From assembly GCA_040901865.1 (NCBI GenBank), contig JBBDYD010000008.1:1-53890 (forward strand): a stretch of DNA of 53,890 nucleotides, written 5' to 3'. Source of the DNA: JBBDYD01 sp040901865 (GTDB taxonomy: Bacteria > Bacteroidota > Ignavibacteria > UBA10030). The position numbers and the translations under genes are program-made. This document shows positions 46,297-53,890 of the stretch, piece after piece. The first letter of the stretch is position 1, and each line of letters opens with the position of its first letter. Under the pieces are notes generated by a model. The model saw nothing but the letters and a program-made list of their open reading frames with translations. It had not been told where the DNA came from and did not search any database.

Positions 46297-46324
46297 AATT
46301 TACGGAAATGCGTTTGAAAGTCAA
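46297..46324 (-). promoter_or_regulatory. Candidate dcw (mraZ) promoter
   Basis: On the minus strand TTGACT (46319-46324, five of six to consensus), 16 bases, then TAAATT (46297-46302). Transcription would start just before the first GTGGG repeat, so a bound MraZ would sit on the early transcribed region. It also resembles the Bacteroidota TTG/TAnnTTTG pattern. Confidence 0.6.
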
Positions 46325-46574
46325 GCAAAAAGTTCAATAAATACAGGGGTTTCTGATGTGTGGATAATTGCCGGGAAGGTGTGGATAACAATACGGTCAA
46401 AAAATCCCCACTTTTTATGCGGAAAAGTGTATAAAGGAGCATTTTTAGGGCGTTTCAGAAAAACAACAGTATTGGTGGCTCTACTGCGGAATTAGTCCTT
46501 TCTATACCCGGAAGAATCCAGTTTACAATAGAATTCTAATGGGTTACTTTCAGAATCACGAAACGAGGAAGAAT
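46325..46574. other. Remaining mraZ-TPM divergent gap
   Basis: No further gene is supported. A fourth GTGGGG on the minus strand lies at about 46407-46412, separate from the operator. A plus-strand promoter for the TPM operon is expected here, but no convincing pair stands out. GAGGAAG before 46575 is a good ribosome-binding site. Confidence 0.4.
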
Positions 46575-47252
46575 ATGACCAACAGGCTGTTTTCACCCTC
46601 CGACCTTGAGCGAATCTCACAAGCCGTGCGAGATGCCGAGTTGAAGACTTCGGGCGAAATCGTTCCCTACGTTGTCGATCAGAGTGATCAGTACGAAGAA
46701 GCTACTTGGCGGGGGGGAGCGCTGTTAGGTGCCGCCTCTCTGGTGTGTATCGCGGTGCTGCACCTGACAAGCGACACCTGGCATGGACTTGGTCCGGCGG
46801 AAATCGGCATCATTACACTCGGCGCCATTGGCCTCGGTGTCATGCTCACGCATTGGCTCTCCCCGTTGAAACGGCTGCTTGCGGGAAACGATCTCCTCGA
46901 ACACCGGGTCGCCCAGCGCGCTGCTCAGGCCTTCATTGCCGAAGAGGTTTTTCAAACAAAGGACCGCACCGGGATTTTGCTCTTTCTCAGCCTTCTGGAG
47001 CATAAGGTCCTCGCCGTCGGTGACTCCGGCATCAACGCAAGAGTCGATCAGTCCGAATGGGAGGACGTGGTTGCCAGTATCACGCGGGGAATCAGCAAAG
47101 GAAAAGCAGCGGACGGGTTCATCGAGGCGATAGGGAAGTGCGGACTGCTCCTCCAGAAGCGAGGTGTCGCACGGCGGCGCAGAGATCGTAACGAGCTTTC
47201 GAATCAGCTGCGCATGGGCGGAAGAAAAAAGACCGGGAGAAAGCGCTCATGA
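46575..47252 (+). CDS. TPM-domain membrane protein
   Basis: 225 residues from the ATG at 46575, chosen for its GAGGAAG upstream over a start 36 bases earlier. A TPM (DUF477/TLP18.3-Psb32-MOLO) domain is split by two membrane helices (about 49-67 and 73-92). DRTGILLFLSLLEHKVLAVGDSGINARV is the domain's core strand pair. The tail is very basic (RRRRDRN... KKTGRKRS). It overlaps the next TPM gene by four bases, so the pair is coupled. Function unknown; TPM proteins elsewhere include membrane-protein repair factors and phosphatases. Confidence 0.8.
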   Translation: MTNRLFSPSDLERISQAVRDAELKTSGEIVPYVVDQSDQYEEATWRGGALLGAASLVCIAVLHLTSDTWHGLGPAEIGIITLGAIGLGVMLTHWLSPLKRLLAGNDLLEHRVAQRAAQAFIAEEVFQTKDRTGILLFLSLLEHKVLAVGDSGINARVDQSEWEDVVASITRGISKGKAADGFIEAIGKCGLLLQKRGVARRRRDRNELSNQLRMGGRKKTGRKRS

Positions 47253-48124
47253 AAAGTCTCATGGTCATCCTTTTGGTAATAACGGGAAATGCGCGGGCTC
47301 AGGAGGTTCCTTTTCTTTCCGGCCGCGTGAATGATTATGCCGGAGTCTTATCGTCACAGTCCGCAGCAGTCTTGGAAACAAAACTCAAAGCGCATGAACA
47401 GCAAACTTCGAATCAGGTTGCAGTGCTGACAATCGCCAGTCTCGAAGGTAATGTCATCGAAGAATTCTCCATCCGCGTCGTTGAATCATGGAAACTCGGA
47501 CAGAAGGACAAAGACAACGGCGTTCTGCTCCTCATCGCTCGTGACGACCGCAAGCTCCGCATCGAAGTGGGAGACGGCTTGGAAGGCGTTTTGACAGACG
47601 CGAGGTGCAGTCAGATCATTCGGAATGAAATTGTGCCCCGATTCAAGAACGGCGACTATGAAGGCGGAATCAGCGCGGGTGTTGATGCGATTCTGGGAAG
47701 TATTGAGGGAACGTACGTTGCCGATGAATCGGATGAAACAGACTCTGATGGCGGCTTTGAATCGATCGGCGAAAAGATCATGGGTCTCGGAATTTTCGGA
47801 TTCGTCGTAGGGCTCTTCACCCTCAGGGCGATTTGCCAACCCGGAGGAACCGGATGGCTTCTGTACGTATTTCTTATTCCTTTCTGGATAGCGTTCCCTT
47901 GGGCAATTCTTGGAACCCTTATTCCTGGCGGTGTCTATATCGTAGCTTTACCAATCCTCAAGACCCTTCTGCGCAAGAAACCTGGAGTGAAGCCCTGTGG
48001 AACCTGGATGGCAAGCACGGGGAGCCGTGGATGGAGTTCCGGAGGCGGATGGTCTTCAGGCGGCGGTGGGTTTTCCGGCGGCGGTGGAAGTTTTTCGGGT
48101 GGAGGCAGTTCGGGGAGCTGGTAG
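47249..48124 (+). CDS. Secreted/membrane TPM-domain protein with Gly/Ser-rich tail
   Basis: 291 residues. Signal peptide (about 1-18, ending ARA), a TPM domain (about 24-155; NDYAGVLSSQSAAVLETKLKAHEQ, KDNGVLLLIARDDRKLRIEVGDGLEG), two membrane helices (about 175-198 and 205-232), and a C-terminus of repeated GGG/SGG words ending GSSGSW. This is the YgcG-type layout, and Gly-rich tails with this pattern are common in that family. Translated with the upstream TPM gene. Confidence 0.85.
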   Translation: MKSLMVILLVITGNARAQEVPFLSGRVNDYAGVLSSQSAAVLETKLKAHEQQTSNQVAVLTIASLEGNVIEEFSIRVVESWKLGQKDKDNGVLLLIARDDRKLRIEVGDGLEGVLTDARCSQIIRNEIVPRFKNGDYEGGISAGVDAILGSIEGTYVADESDETDSDGGFESIGEKIMGLGIFGFVVGLFTLRAICQPGGTGWLLYVFLIPFWIAFPWAILGTLIPGGVYIVALPILKTLLRKKPGVKPCGTWMASTGSRGWSSGGGWSSGGGGFSGGGGSFSGGGSSGSW

Positions 48125-48142
48125 GATCAGAGGTCAGCTTGG

Positions 48143-48185
48143 CCCGACGACTGTCCGCCGAAGCGAAGTGCAGGCGGAAGTCGGG
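48143..48185. terminator. Bidirectional hairpin between convergent genes
   Basis: CCCGAC (48143-48148) pairs with GTCGGG (48180-48185), and CCGCC (48155-48159) with GGCGG (48173-48177) inside it. It lies between the stop codons of convergent genes (48124 and 48222). No T-run is present, so termination is not certain. Confidence 0.5.
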
Positions 48186-48221
48186 GAGATCAGAAGTCGA
48201 AATAATTCGGACAAAAACGGA

Positions 48222-48821
48222 TTACTGGGATGTGAAACTATGAAGCTCAGGGAGCAGTCCATTAATTTCTCGAAAGCAATGTCCTTTCATTCCGGCATTT
48301 CTCGCACCCTCAATGTTTTCAGCCAGGTCGTCCACAAAAAGTGATTTCGAGGCCGGAATTCCGAGGCCCGCAGTCACTGCGATGTAGTATTTGGGGTCTG
48401 GCTTAAGGCTTCGAAGCCGGTAGGACAGGTATCGACGGGGAACATGGGAAAGAAAACTGAATTGTCGGATACAATATTCAAAATGGAACTCGTTCGTATT
48501 GCTCACCAGCGCCACCTCGGCGACTGACGCTGTTTTTTCCAGCAATTCCGCCATCCCTATAATCGGTTCCCCGATCACATTTCGCATCGCTTCCTCCAGC
48601 TTGGGACGGGCGAATCTCCCTTCAAAAATCCCACTCAGATCCGCGAAATATTCGTCAGTCGTAAGTTCCCCGCGTTCGTATCGTTGTGTCGCGGATATAA
48701 CCCCGGGACGATACTGCCCGCGTTCACTCTCCGAAACGCCAAGTGTTGCACCAAAGGCTTCAGGATGGATTTGCACCAGAACGTTCCCAAGATCAAACAG
48801 AACGGCCCGGTCCTTCTTCAT
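48222..48821 (-). CDS. HAD-family phosphatase, YihX-like
   Basis: 199 residues from the ATG at 48819-48821, which overlaps the metallophosphoesterase stop by four bases; a longer frame upstream lies inside that gene. HAD motif I is FDLGNVLV, where Gly replaces the usual second Asp, as in YihX (alpha-glucose-1-phosphatase) relatives; motif II ALVSNTN, motif III LKPDPKYY and motif IV FVDDLAENIEGA. Substrate not known. Confidence 0.85.
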   Translation of the reverse strand: MKKDRAVLFDLGNVLVQIHPEAFGATLGVSESERGQYRPGVISATQRYERGELTTDEYFADLSGIFEGRFARPKLEEAMRNVIGEPIIGMAELLEKTASVAEVALVSNTNEFHFEYCIRQFSFLSHVPRRYLSYRLRSLKPDPKYYIAVTAGLGIPASKSLFVDDLAENIEGARNAGMKGHCFREINGLLPELHSFTSQ

Positions 48822-49468
48822 CCCTTCAGCTCCGCGGAAACTTCCTTGCCTATGGTCAGAACAGCATAAAAGCCGCTGGCTGCGGATCCGCAATTGACCA
48901 TAACTGTTTTTTGGAGAGTATCGATCCCGCGCGATTCATGGATATGTCCGCTTACGACAGCATCAGGCCGGAATTGTTCGACGAATTTGCGGACGGACGT
49001 ACTTCCAACGTGATCTCCGGATCGAAGCCTGTCTAATTTCGTGTTGTGGGGCGGTGCGTGAGGAACGAAGATCTTGACGCGCGCGGCCTGAATGTCCTTC
49101 CATCCCGAATGAGCGCGGAACGATATTTCTTCCTCGGAGATCTCGTACGGTGTGTGCATGGGCGTGAAGGGTGATCCGGAAACGCCAAAGACCCCAACAT
49201 CGTCAAGCATTGTTCCGCAAGCGTTGATGGAAATTGCATTTGAGGAAAAAACGGTTTCAAGTTCCGGCGGGTCCATGTTTCCTGCAACCACAATGATCGG
49301 GACGTCGAACTTTGCAAACCGTTGCAATGCAGACCGCGCCTCCTCGGCAGATCCGTTTGTCGTAAGATCTCCTCCAACGATCACAGCGGAGATCCCCGCT
49401 TCTTTCTCAATAATGCGTTCGGCCTTTTCGTACGCGCCGTGAATATCTGTCATTGCGAGAATCTTCAT
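48818..49468 (-). CDS. Calcineurin-like metallophosphoesterase
   Basis: 216 residues. Metal-binding motifs in order: DIH (8-10), GGD (32-34), GNMD (63-66), a later PHAPPHNTK and GHIHE. This matches small bacterial phosphoesterases of the YfcE/DUF-type group. First gene of a two-gene minus-strand unit with the HAD phosphatase, joined by a four-base overlap. Both may act on phosphorylated metabolites; substrates are unknown. Confidence 0.88.
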   Translation of the reverse strand: MKILAMTDIHGAYEKAERIIEKEAGISAVIVGGDLTTNGSAEEARSALQRFAKFDVPIIVVAGNMDPPELETVFSSNAISINACGTMLDDVGVFGVSGSPFTPMHTPYEISEEEISFRAHSGWKDIQAARVKIFVPHAPPHNTKLDRLRSGDHVGSTSVRKFVEQFRPDAVVSGHIHESRGIDTLQKTVMVNCGSAASGFYAVLTIGKEVSAELKG

Positions 49469-49513
49469 GGATCACTCACCTTTGGGTCTTTCATCGGATC
49501 AGACAAGAGAAAA

Positions 49514-49636
49514 GATCCGAAATCCTAATATCAAAATATCAAACAATATCGAAATTCTAAATTCAAAATGCAGTCGCATTATGGAATTAGTATTTAGGAT
49601 TTGTTTCGTATTTAGACATTCGGATTTCGAATTTCA
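49514..49636. repeat. Long imperfect inverted repeat (about 120 bases), AT-rich
   Basis: The left arm (about 49514-49568) and the reverse complement of the right arm (about 49577-49636) align at roughly two thirds of positions, with shared words such as CGAAATCC and AAACAA. The apex contains AATGC-AGTC-GCATT, a five-base stem with a four-base loop. Composition differs from nearby genes. It could be a degenerate mobile element, a folded RNA or a large terminator. Confidence 0.55.
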
Positions 49637-49741
49637 CTCAATGAACCCGCTGGAAAGCCTTTTGTTTATGAATTGCATTCCGGTTGCATTTCCTATGTTC
49701 CTTCCCTACTTTCATTCGAACCTCAACCCATTTCCCAACCC

Positions 49742-50596
49742 ATGGCTGCCAAAAAAAACACCTCCCACGGACGCGCTCTCTCAAAGCGTTCAGCCAACAC
49801 GGCATGGAAGCCGAACAAAACCGCACTCATCACCGGTGCCTCGGGCGGCCTCGGTTACGACCTCGCAAGTGTCTTTGCAGAAAACGGCTATAACGTTGTC
49901 CTCGTGGCGAGGAACAAAGAGAAACTTCTCGACCTTGCCAATCGGGCCCGGCAAATGTTCGGCGTTTCGGCTCATGTAATCTCAAAGGACCTTGCACGCC
50001 CCCCGGCTCCGGCAGAAATATTCAAGGAACTTCAAACGAAAAAAATCAACATCGATGTCCTTGTTAACAATGCGGGCTATGGACTCCTCGGCCCATTCGG
50101 ATATTCAGATTCGAGTGATCAGGTCAATATGCTTAATGTCAACGTCATGGCGCCGATCCGTTTGACAACACTGTTTCTGCCTGCGATGCTCTTGAAAGGG
50201 AGTGGAAGAATTCTGAACATTGCTTCCACCGCAGGATTTCAGCCGGGCCCTTTCATGTCCGGGTACTACGCGTCGAAAGCGTTCGTTGTGAGTTTTACCG
50301 TGGGGCTTGCCGAGGAACTCAGAGATCGCGGCGTGACCGTGAGTGTACTATGTCCCGGACCGATGGCTACCGGATTCCGCACACGTGCCGGAATCAAGCA
50401 ACCGGCCCTCATTGCGAGCCTGGCGGACATTGATTCACGCGTTGTGGCGCGCAACGGATTCGAAGGCCTCATGGCGGGCAAGGTCATCATTGTCCCGGGT
50501 ACCCTGAACAAGCTCGGCACATTGGCCGGCCGTGTACTTCCCATGACGATGATGGCGCGAATTCTCGGCAGAGTTCAAAAACAGAGAATGGAATAG
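49742..50596 (+). CDS. Short-chain dehydrogenase/reductase (SDR)
   Basis: 284 residues from the ATG at 49742; about 25 residues precede the fold, so the true start is uncertain and no Shine-Dalgarno is evident. Cofactor motif TGASGGLGYDLA, NNAGYG, the catalytic Ser region NIASTAG and the YYASK active site (Tyr-x-x-x-Lys) are all present. Arg in VARNKEKL suggests NADP(H). Substrate not predictable. Confidence 0.88.
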   Translation: MAAKKNTSHGRALSKRSANTAWKPNKTALITGASGGLGYDLASVFAENGYNVVLVARNKEKLLDLANRARQMFGVSAHVISKDLARPPAPAEIFKELQTKKINIDVLVNNAGYGLLGPFGYSDSSDQVNMLNVNVMAPIRLTTLFLPAMLLKGSGRILNIASTAGFQPGPFMSGYYASKAFVVSFTVGLAEELRDRGVTVSVLCPGPMATGFRTRAGIKQPALIASLADIDSRVVARNGFEGLMAGKVIIVPGTLNKLGTLAGRVLPMTMMARILGRVQKQRME

Positions 50597-50621
50597 AAAT
50601 GGCAAAGACAAAAAAATCCAT

Positions 50622-51689
50622 TTGCTGGCAGGCACCTATAAAGGCGCCTTTGTATTTGTGAGTGATCGTGTCAGGAAAAATTGGGCAATCAAGGGGCCGT
50701 TTTTGAAAGGGTCGGAGGTGAACGACTTTATTTTGGATACCCGATCAAAGCCTGCGATGTACGCGTGCGCGAATTCTTCATGGTTTGGACCCGGATTCAA
50801 AATCAGCAACGATTCGGGAAAAACATGGACGGATTCCAAATCGGGAATTCGATTCGAGGAAGGCAGTGACCGCAAAGTTGCGCGTGTTTGGACAGTGGTT
50901 CCGGGAACTGCAGACGAGCCGAATGTCCTTTACGCCGGTGCCGATCCTGGTGCGTTATTCCGGTCAGAGGATCGCGGCAATATGTGGAGTGAAATCGATG
51001 CGTTGAGCCAACATCCCACAAGGCAGAAATGGGCGCCGGGAGCCGGCGGCCTTATGGTTCATAGCATTTGCGGGAATCCGAAGGATTCAAAGGAACTGTA
51101 CGTCGGTATCTCGGCTGCAGGCGTTTTCCATACATCCGACGGCGGCAAAACCTGGGAGGCGAGGAACAAAGGCGTCCTGGCGGATTTTAATCCGGATAAA
51201 TATCCCGATGTCGGACAATGTGTTCATCATCTGGAAATGCATCCCGAGAATCCGAATATTCTCTATCAGCAAAACCATTGCGGAGTGTACAGAACCGAAA
51301 ACGGCGGGAAAGACTGGATCGATATCAACAAAGGCCTGCCTTCGCGATTCGGTTTTCCAATCATTATTCATCCGAATGATCCCGACACCATCTACGTCAT
51401 TCCCGAGGAGGGAGCTGAATTCCGCGCGGTTTCGAATGCGTCATTTGGTGTGTATCGAAGCCGCAACAAAGGGCGGTCATGGAAAAAACTTACCAATGGC
51501 TTGCCTTCCAAGAACGCGTATGCCCACGTGTACCGGCAGGCGACAACGGCAGACGGACTCGATCGCTGCGGTTTGTATGTCGGAACCAGCAATGGTCAGA
51601 TTTACTACAGCACCACGGACGGAGACTCTTGGAAATTGTTGGTTGAGCATCTTCCGCCCATCTATTCGCTCAGCGTTTCTGTGACTTGA
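50622..51689 (+). CDS. BNR/sialidase-like beta-propeller protein (VPS10-type repeats)
   Basis: 355 residues. Repeated Asp-box strands S-x-D-x-G-x-T-W are visible: SNDSGKTW, SEDRGNMW, TSDGGKTW, TENGGKDW, SRNKGRSW, STTDGDSW. This gives a glycosidase-like propeller often found in secreted or stress-related proteins, although no signal peptide is present. The apparent start is a TTG giving LAGTYKGAF. An ATG about 23 bases upstream, right after the SDR stop, would give MAKTKKIHLLAGTYKGAF if the seven-A run had one more A, so the true start may be lost to a frameshift or base miscall. Confidence 0.8.
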   Translation: MLAGTYKGAFVFVSDRVRKNWAIKGPFLKGSEVNDFILDTRSKPAMYACANSSWFGPGFKISNDSGKTWTDSKSGIRFEEGSDRKVARVWTVVPGTADEPNVLYAGADPGALFRSEDRGNMWSEIDALSQHPTRQKWAPGAGGLMVHSICGNPKDSKELYVGISAAGVFHTSDGGKTWEARNKGVLADFNPDKYPDVGQCVHHLEMHPENPNILYQQNHCGVYRTENGGKDWIDINKGLPSRFGFPIIIHPNDPDTIYVIPEEGAEFRAVSNASFGVYRSRNKGRSWKKLTNGLPSKNAYAHVYRQATTADGLDRCGLYVGTSNGQIYYSTTDGDSWKLLVEHLPPIYSLSVSVT

Positions 51690-51701
51690 ACGCGCTCTCT
51701 C

Positions 51702-53264
51702 ATGCCATCGAGTGAACATTCAGAGTCGGTTTCAAAAGCTCTTACTGCGACCCGTGACGATTCTTTCCTTCTGCTGATCGCTTTCCTAAAACTTACATTT
51801 CATCTCGCTGTGAATGCACTCTCCGCGTACGGATATTTTCGCGACGAGTTCTACTATCTTGCCTGCAGTGACCGCCTCGATTGGGGATTTGTTGATCATC
51901 CGCCCCTTTCCATTGCAATCCTCACCGTAATCCGGGCAGTACTCGGTGACTCCCTTGTCGCCGTCAGGCTCTTACCAGCTCTTGCAGGAGCCGTTACGGT
52001 CTATCTCGCCGGGTTGATGGCGCGAGAGCTTGGCGGGGGAACCTTTGCGCGGATTCTGGCAGCCATTGCCGCTTTCGCAGCGCCGATTCTTCTCGGAATG
52101 AATTCCATCTATTCCATGAATTCATTCGACTTCCTCGTCTGGTCGCTCACTGCATATGTGTTGATCCGTATTATCAAAACTGGCAACCAGCAGTTATGGA
52201 TGCTTCTCGGCGCGCTTCTTGGCGTTGGCCTCATGAACAAGATCGGAGTTATGTGGCTCGGGGCCGGAATTGCCCTGGGTCTGCTCATCTCCCACCGAAG
52301 TTGGCTGACAACAAGGGGTCCGTGGATTGCCGGGGAAATCGCGTTGCTCTTGTTTCTTCCGTATGTCGTATGGAATGTTGCCAACGATTTCGCCCATCTC
52401 GAGTTCATCCGAAATGCGACATCCGAAAAATACTCTTCGTTAACAGCTGTCAAATTCATTTTGGAACAAATTCTATTGCAAAATCCGGTCTCGCTCCCGC
52501 TTTGGATCGGGGGTCTCTGGTTCTTCTTCTTTTCAGATTCCGGAAAACAGTTTCGAATCCTCGGCATTATGTACGCAACGGCATTTGCCATTCTCGTAAT
52601 CAATCAGCAAAGTAAAGCAGAGTACCTTTCGCCCGCGTATCCGATGCTCTTTGCCGGCGGCGCGGTTTGGTTTGAGCAAGCCCTGAAAGGAAAGGCCGCT
52701 ATTCTACGTCCGATGTATGTCGGACTTGTAGCTGTGAGCGGAGCGATCCTTTCACCCCTTGCGGCGCCGGTTCTGCCTGTTGAGTCCTACATTGCTTATG
52801 CAAATATGTTGGGAATTAAGCCGTCAACGGCGGAAAACAAAGAACTCGCAGAACTCCCCCAGTTCTATGCAGACATGTTCGGCTGGGAAGAGCTCGCGGC
52901 AACAGTGATCACCGTGAATGGGAACCTGTCTCCGGATGAAAAAAAACGTTCTGTGATTTATACGCAGAATTACGGTGAGGCCGGGGCTATCGAGTTTTTC
53001 GGAAAAAGCTATGGAATAACGCGGGTGATAAGCGGTCACAACAATTATTATCTTTGGGGACCTGGAACCGATTCCATCGATGTTGTTATCATTGTCGGGG
53101 GAGATCCGGAAGATCATCGGCAGAACTTTGAATCCGTTGAATTAGTTGCACGGTCGAAGTGCCGGTACTGCATGCCCTACGAAAACAATCTCCCCATTTT
53201 CGTTGCAAGAAAACTCAAACGACCCGTCCGCGAGGTCTGGCCATTCACCAAAAACTTCTCTTGA
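51702..53264 (+). CDS. GT-C family membrane glycosyltransferase (PMT/ArnT-like, GT39/GT83-type)
   Basis: 520 residues with about ten membrane helices and a soluble C-terminal part. The first periplasmic loop carries DEFYYLACSDRLDWGFVDHPPLS, including the acidic pair typical of catalytic loops in this fold. It would transfer a sugar from a lipid-linked donor to an outer-membrane or protein acceptor in the periplasm. Donor and acceptor are unknown. It starts 12 bases after the upstream gene. Confidence 0.85.
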   Translation: MPSSEHSESVSKALTATRDDSFLLLIAFLKLTFHLAVNALSAYGYFRDEFYYLACSDRLDWGFVDHPPLSIAILTVIRAVLGDSLVAVRLLPALAGAVTVYLAGLMARELGGGTFARILAAIAAFAAPILLGMNSIYSMNSFDFLVWSLTAYVLIRIIKTGNQQLWMLLGALLGVGLMNKIGVMWLGAGIALGLLISHRSWLTTRGPWIAGEIALLLFLPYVVWNVANDFAHLEFIRNATSEKYSSLTAVKFILEQILLQNPVSLPLWIGGLWFFFFSDSGKQFRILGIMYATAFAILVINQQSKAEYLSPAYPMLFAGGAVWFEQALKGKAAILRPMYVGLVAVSGAILSPLAAPVLPVESYIAYANMLGIKPSTAENKELAELPQFYADMFGWEELAATVITVNGNLSPDEKKRSVIYTQNYGEAGAIEFFGKSYGITRVISGHNNYYLWGPGTDSIDVVIIVGGDPEDHRQNFESVELVARSKCRYCMPYENNLPIFVARKLKRPVREVWPFTKNFS

Positions 53265-53271
53265 AAAACCT

Positions 53272-53890
53272 ATGAAGACCACCATGAAACGTCTCATCCT
53301 TCCGTTTACGGCCCTCTTTCTTCTTGGCTGGATGATGACGGAACCTGATCCGCAGTCCGGCAACGAGCATCTCGTCATGTCCGTTCTCTGGTATCAGACC
53401 GCCGCGGAAATGAGAGCGTTGTCCTACCAGACGTTTTATCTGGCGAAAATGCAGATTGACCTGGATCGCCAGACCCAAAGGAAGGGGGGGCGCGGCCGGG
53501 CTGTGGTAGTGGATATTGACGAGACGGTCCTGGATAACAGTCCGCATTCTGCCAAAATGATCCTCGAAAACAAATCGTTCCCCTACGGATGGACAGAGTG
53601 GGTAAACCGCGCAGAAGCCGAGGCGCTTCCCGGAGCTATTGAATTTCTCCGGTATGCTGTCGATAAGGGGTATGATGTATTCTATGTGTCAAACCGCACT
53701 GTGAAGGACGAGTTGGAGGGCACCATGAAGAATTTGCGTGTGTGCGGATTTCCCCAAGCCGACAGCAGCCATATTCTGCTTCGTGCAGCCGAGTCAAGCA
53801 AGGAAGGGCGGAGGGAAATGATCCGCAAGACGCATGACATTGTTCTTCTTCTGGGGGATAATCTGAATGATCTTGATTCGGCTTTTGAGC
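53272..53890 (+). CDS. Acid phosphatase, HAD subfamily IIIB (lipoprotein e(P4)-like), truncated by window end
   Basis: 206 residues are visible and the frame runs off the window. Basic N-terminus and a hydrophobic segment (about 6-22) form a signal peptide. The catalytic motif VVVDIDETVLDN is followed by GYDVFYVSNRT and a LLLGDNLNDL segment, matching the e(P4)/5'-nucleotidase family. No Cys is present near the end of the signal sequence, so a lipobox is missing and the protein is probably soluble periplasmic. Confidence 0.85.
   Translation, partial: MKTTMKRLILPFTALFLLGWMMTEPDPQSGNEHLVMSVLWYQTAAEMRALSYQTFYLAKMQIDLDRQTQRKGGRGRAVVVDIDETVLDNSPHSAKMILENKSFPYGWTEWVNRAEAEALPGAIEFLRYAVDKGYDVFYVSNRTVKDELEGTMKNLRVCGFPQADSSHILLRAAESSKEGRREMIRKTHDIVLLLGDNLNDLDSAFE

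Overview
The window is a chromosomal segment around the replication origin of a Gram-negative bacterium with mid-range GC. It runs from the 3' part of rsmG, through oriC/dnaA and the gyrase genes, to a complete dcw (division and cell wall) cluster, and ends in a set of accessory enzymes. The gene content (dnaA-dnaN-recF-DUF721/dciA-gyrB-gyrA order, a DUF4175/DUF4159 pair, TIGR03545/TIGR03546, a meso-DAP-type MurE, a YidC with a large periplasmic insertion, a PASTA-bearing FtsI) best fits the FCB/Bacteroidota-Ignavibacteria neighbourhood. That placement is an inference; no 16S or ribosomal operon is present to settle it.

Left of the origin (1-6736, minus strand) lie rsmG (partial), mnmG, mnmE, yidC, yidD, rnpA and rpmH, the classic origin-proximal block. 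A perfect consensus parS site (2492-2507) is built into the first codons of mnmG, and a degenerate copy lies over the rsmG start. The 6737-7149 gap carries a candidate rpmH promoter, a candidate dnaA promoter and a co-oriented cluster of DnaA-box-like 9-mers, so it is the likely oriC. Right of it (7150-16398, plus strand) come dnaA, dnaN, recF, a DUF721/DciA gene, gyrB and gyrA. An AT-rich, gene-free stretch lies between dnaA and dnaN.

From 16447 to 46210 every gene is on the minus strand and so is read toward the origin. In genome order these are: a TIGR03545/TIGR03546 pair; a four-gene MacB/Lol-like export module (two FtsX-type permeases, ATPase, HlyD-type adaptor); a large Gln-rich DUF4175 membrane protein; a secreted DUF4159 protein; a stand-alone cyclic-nucleotide-binding protein; and then the dcw cluster. 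Read in its own direction, the cluster is mraZ-rsmH-ftsL-ftsI-murE-murF-mraY-murD-ftsW-murG-(membrane protein of unknown function)-murC-murB-ftsQ-ftsA-ftsZ. It is tightly packed with several 4-nt overlaps and is headed by a promoter followed by three GTGGG repeats that look like an MraZ operator. The unknown two-helix protein between murG and murC is the most attractive undescribed gene in the window.

From 46575 onward are two TPM-domain membrane proteins (plus), a HAD phosphatase and a metallophosphoesterase (minus, overlapping), then on the plus strand an SDR oxidoreductase, a BNR/beta-propeller protein (possible frameshift at its start), a GT-C glycosyltransferase and the start of an acid-phosphatase-like HAD protein cut by the window end. 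Short heptanucleotide tandem repeats of one related family occur in three separate intergenic gaps. I found no tRNA, rRNA, CRISPR array or insertion sequence.
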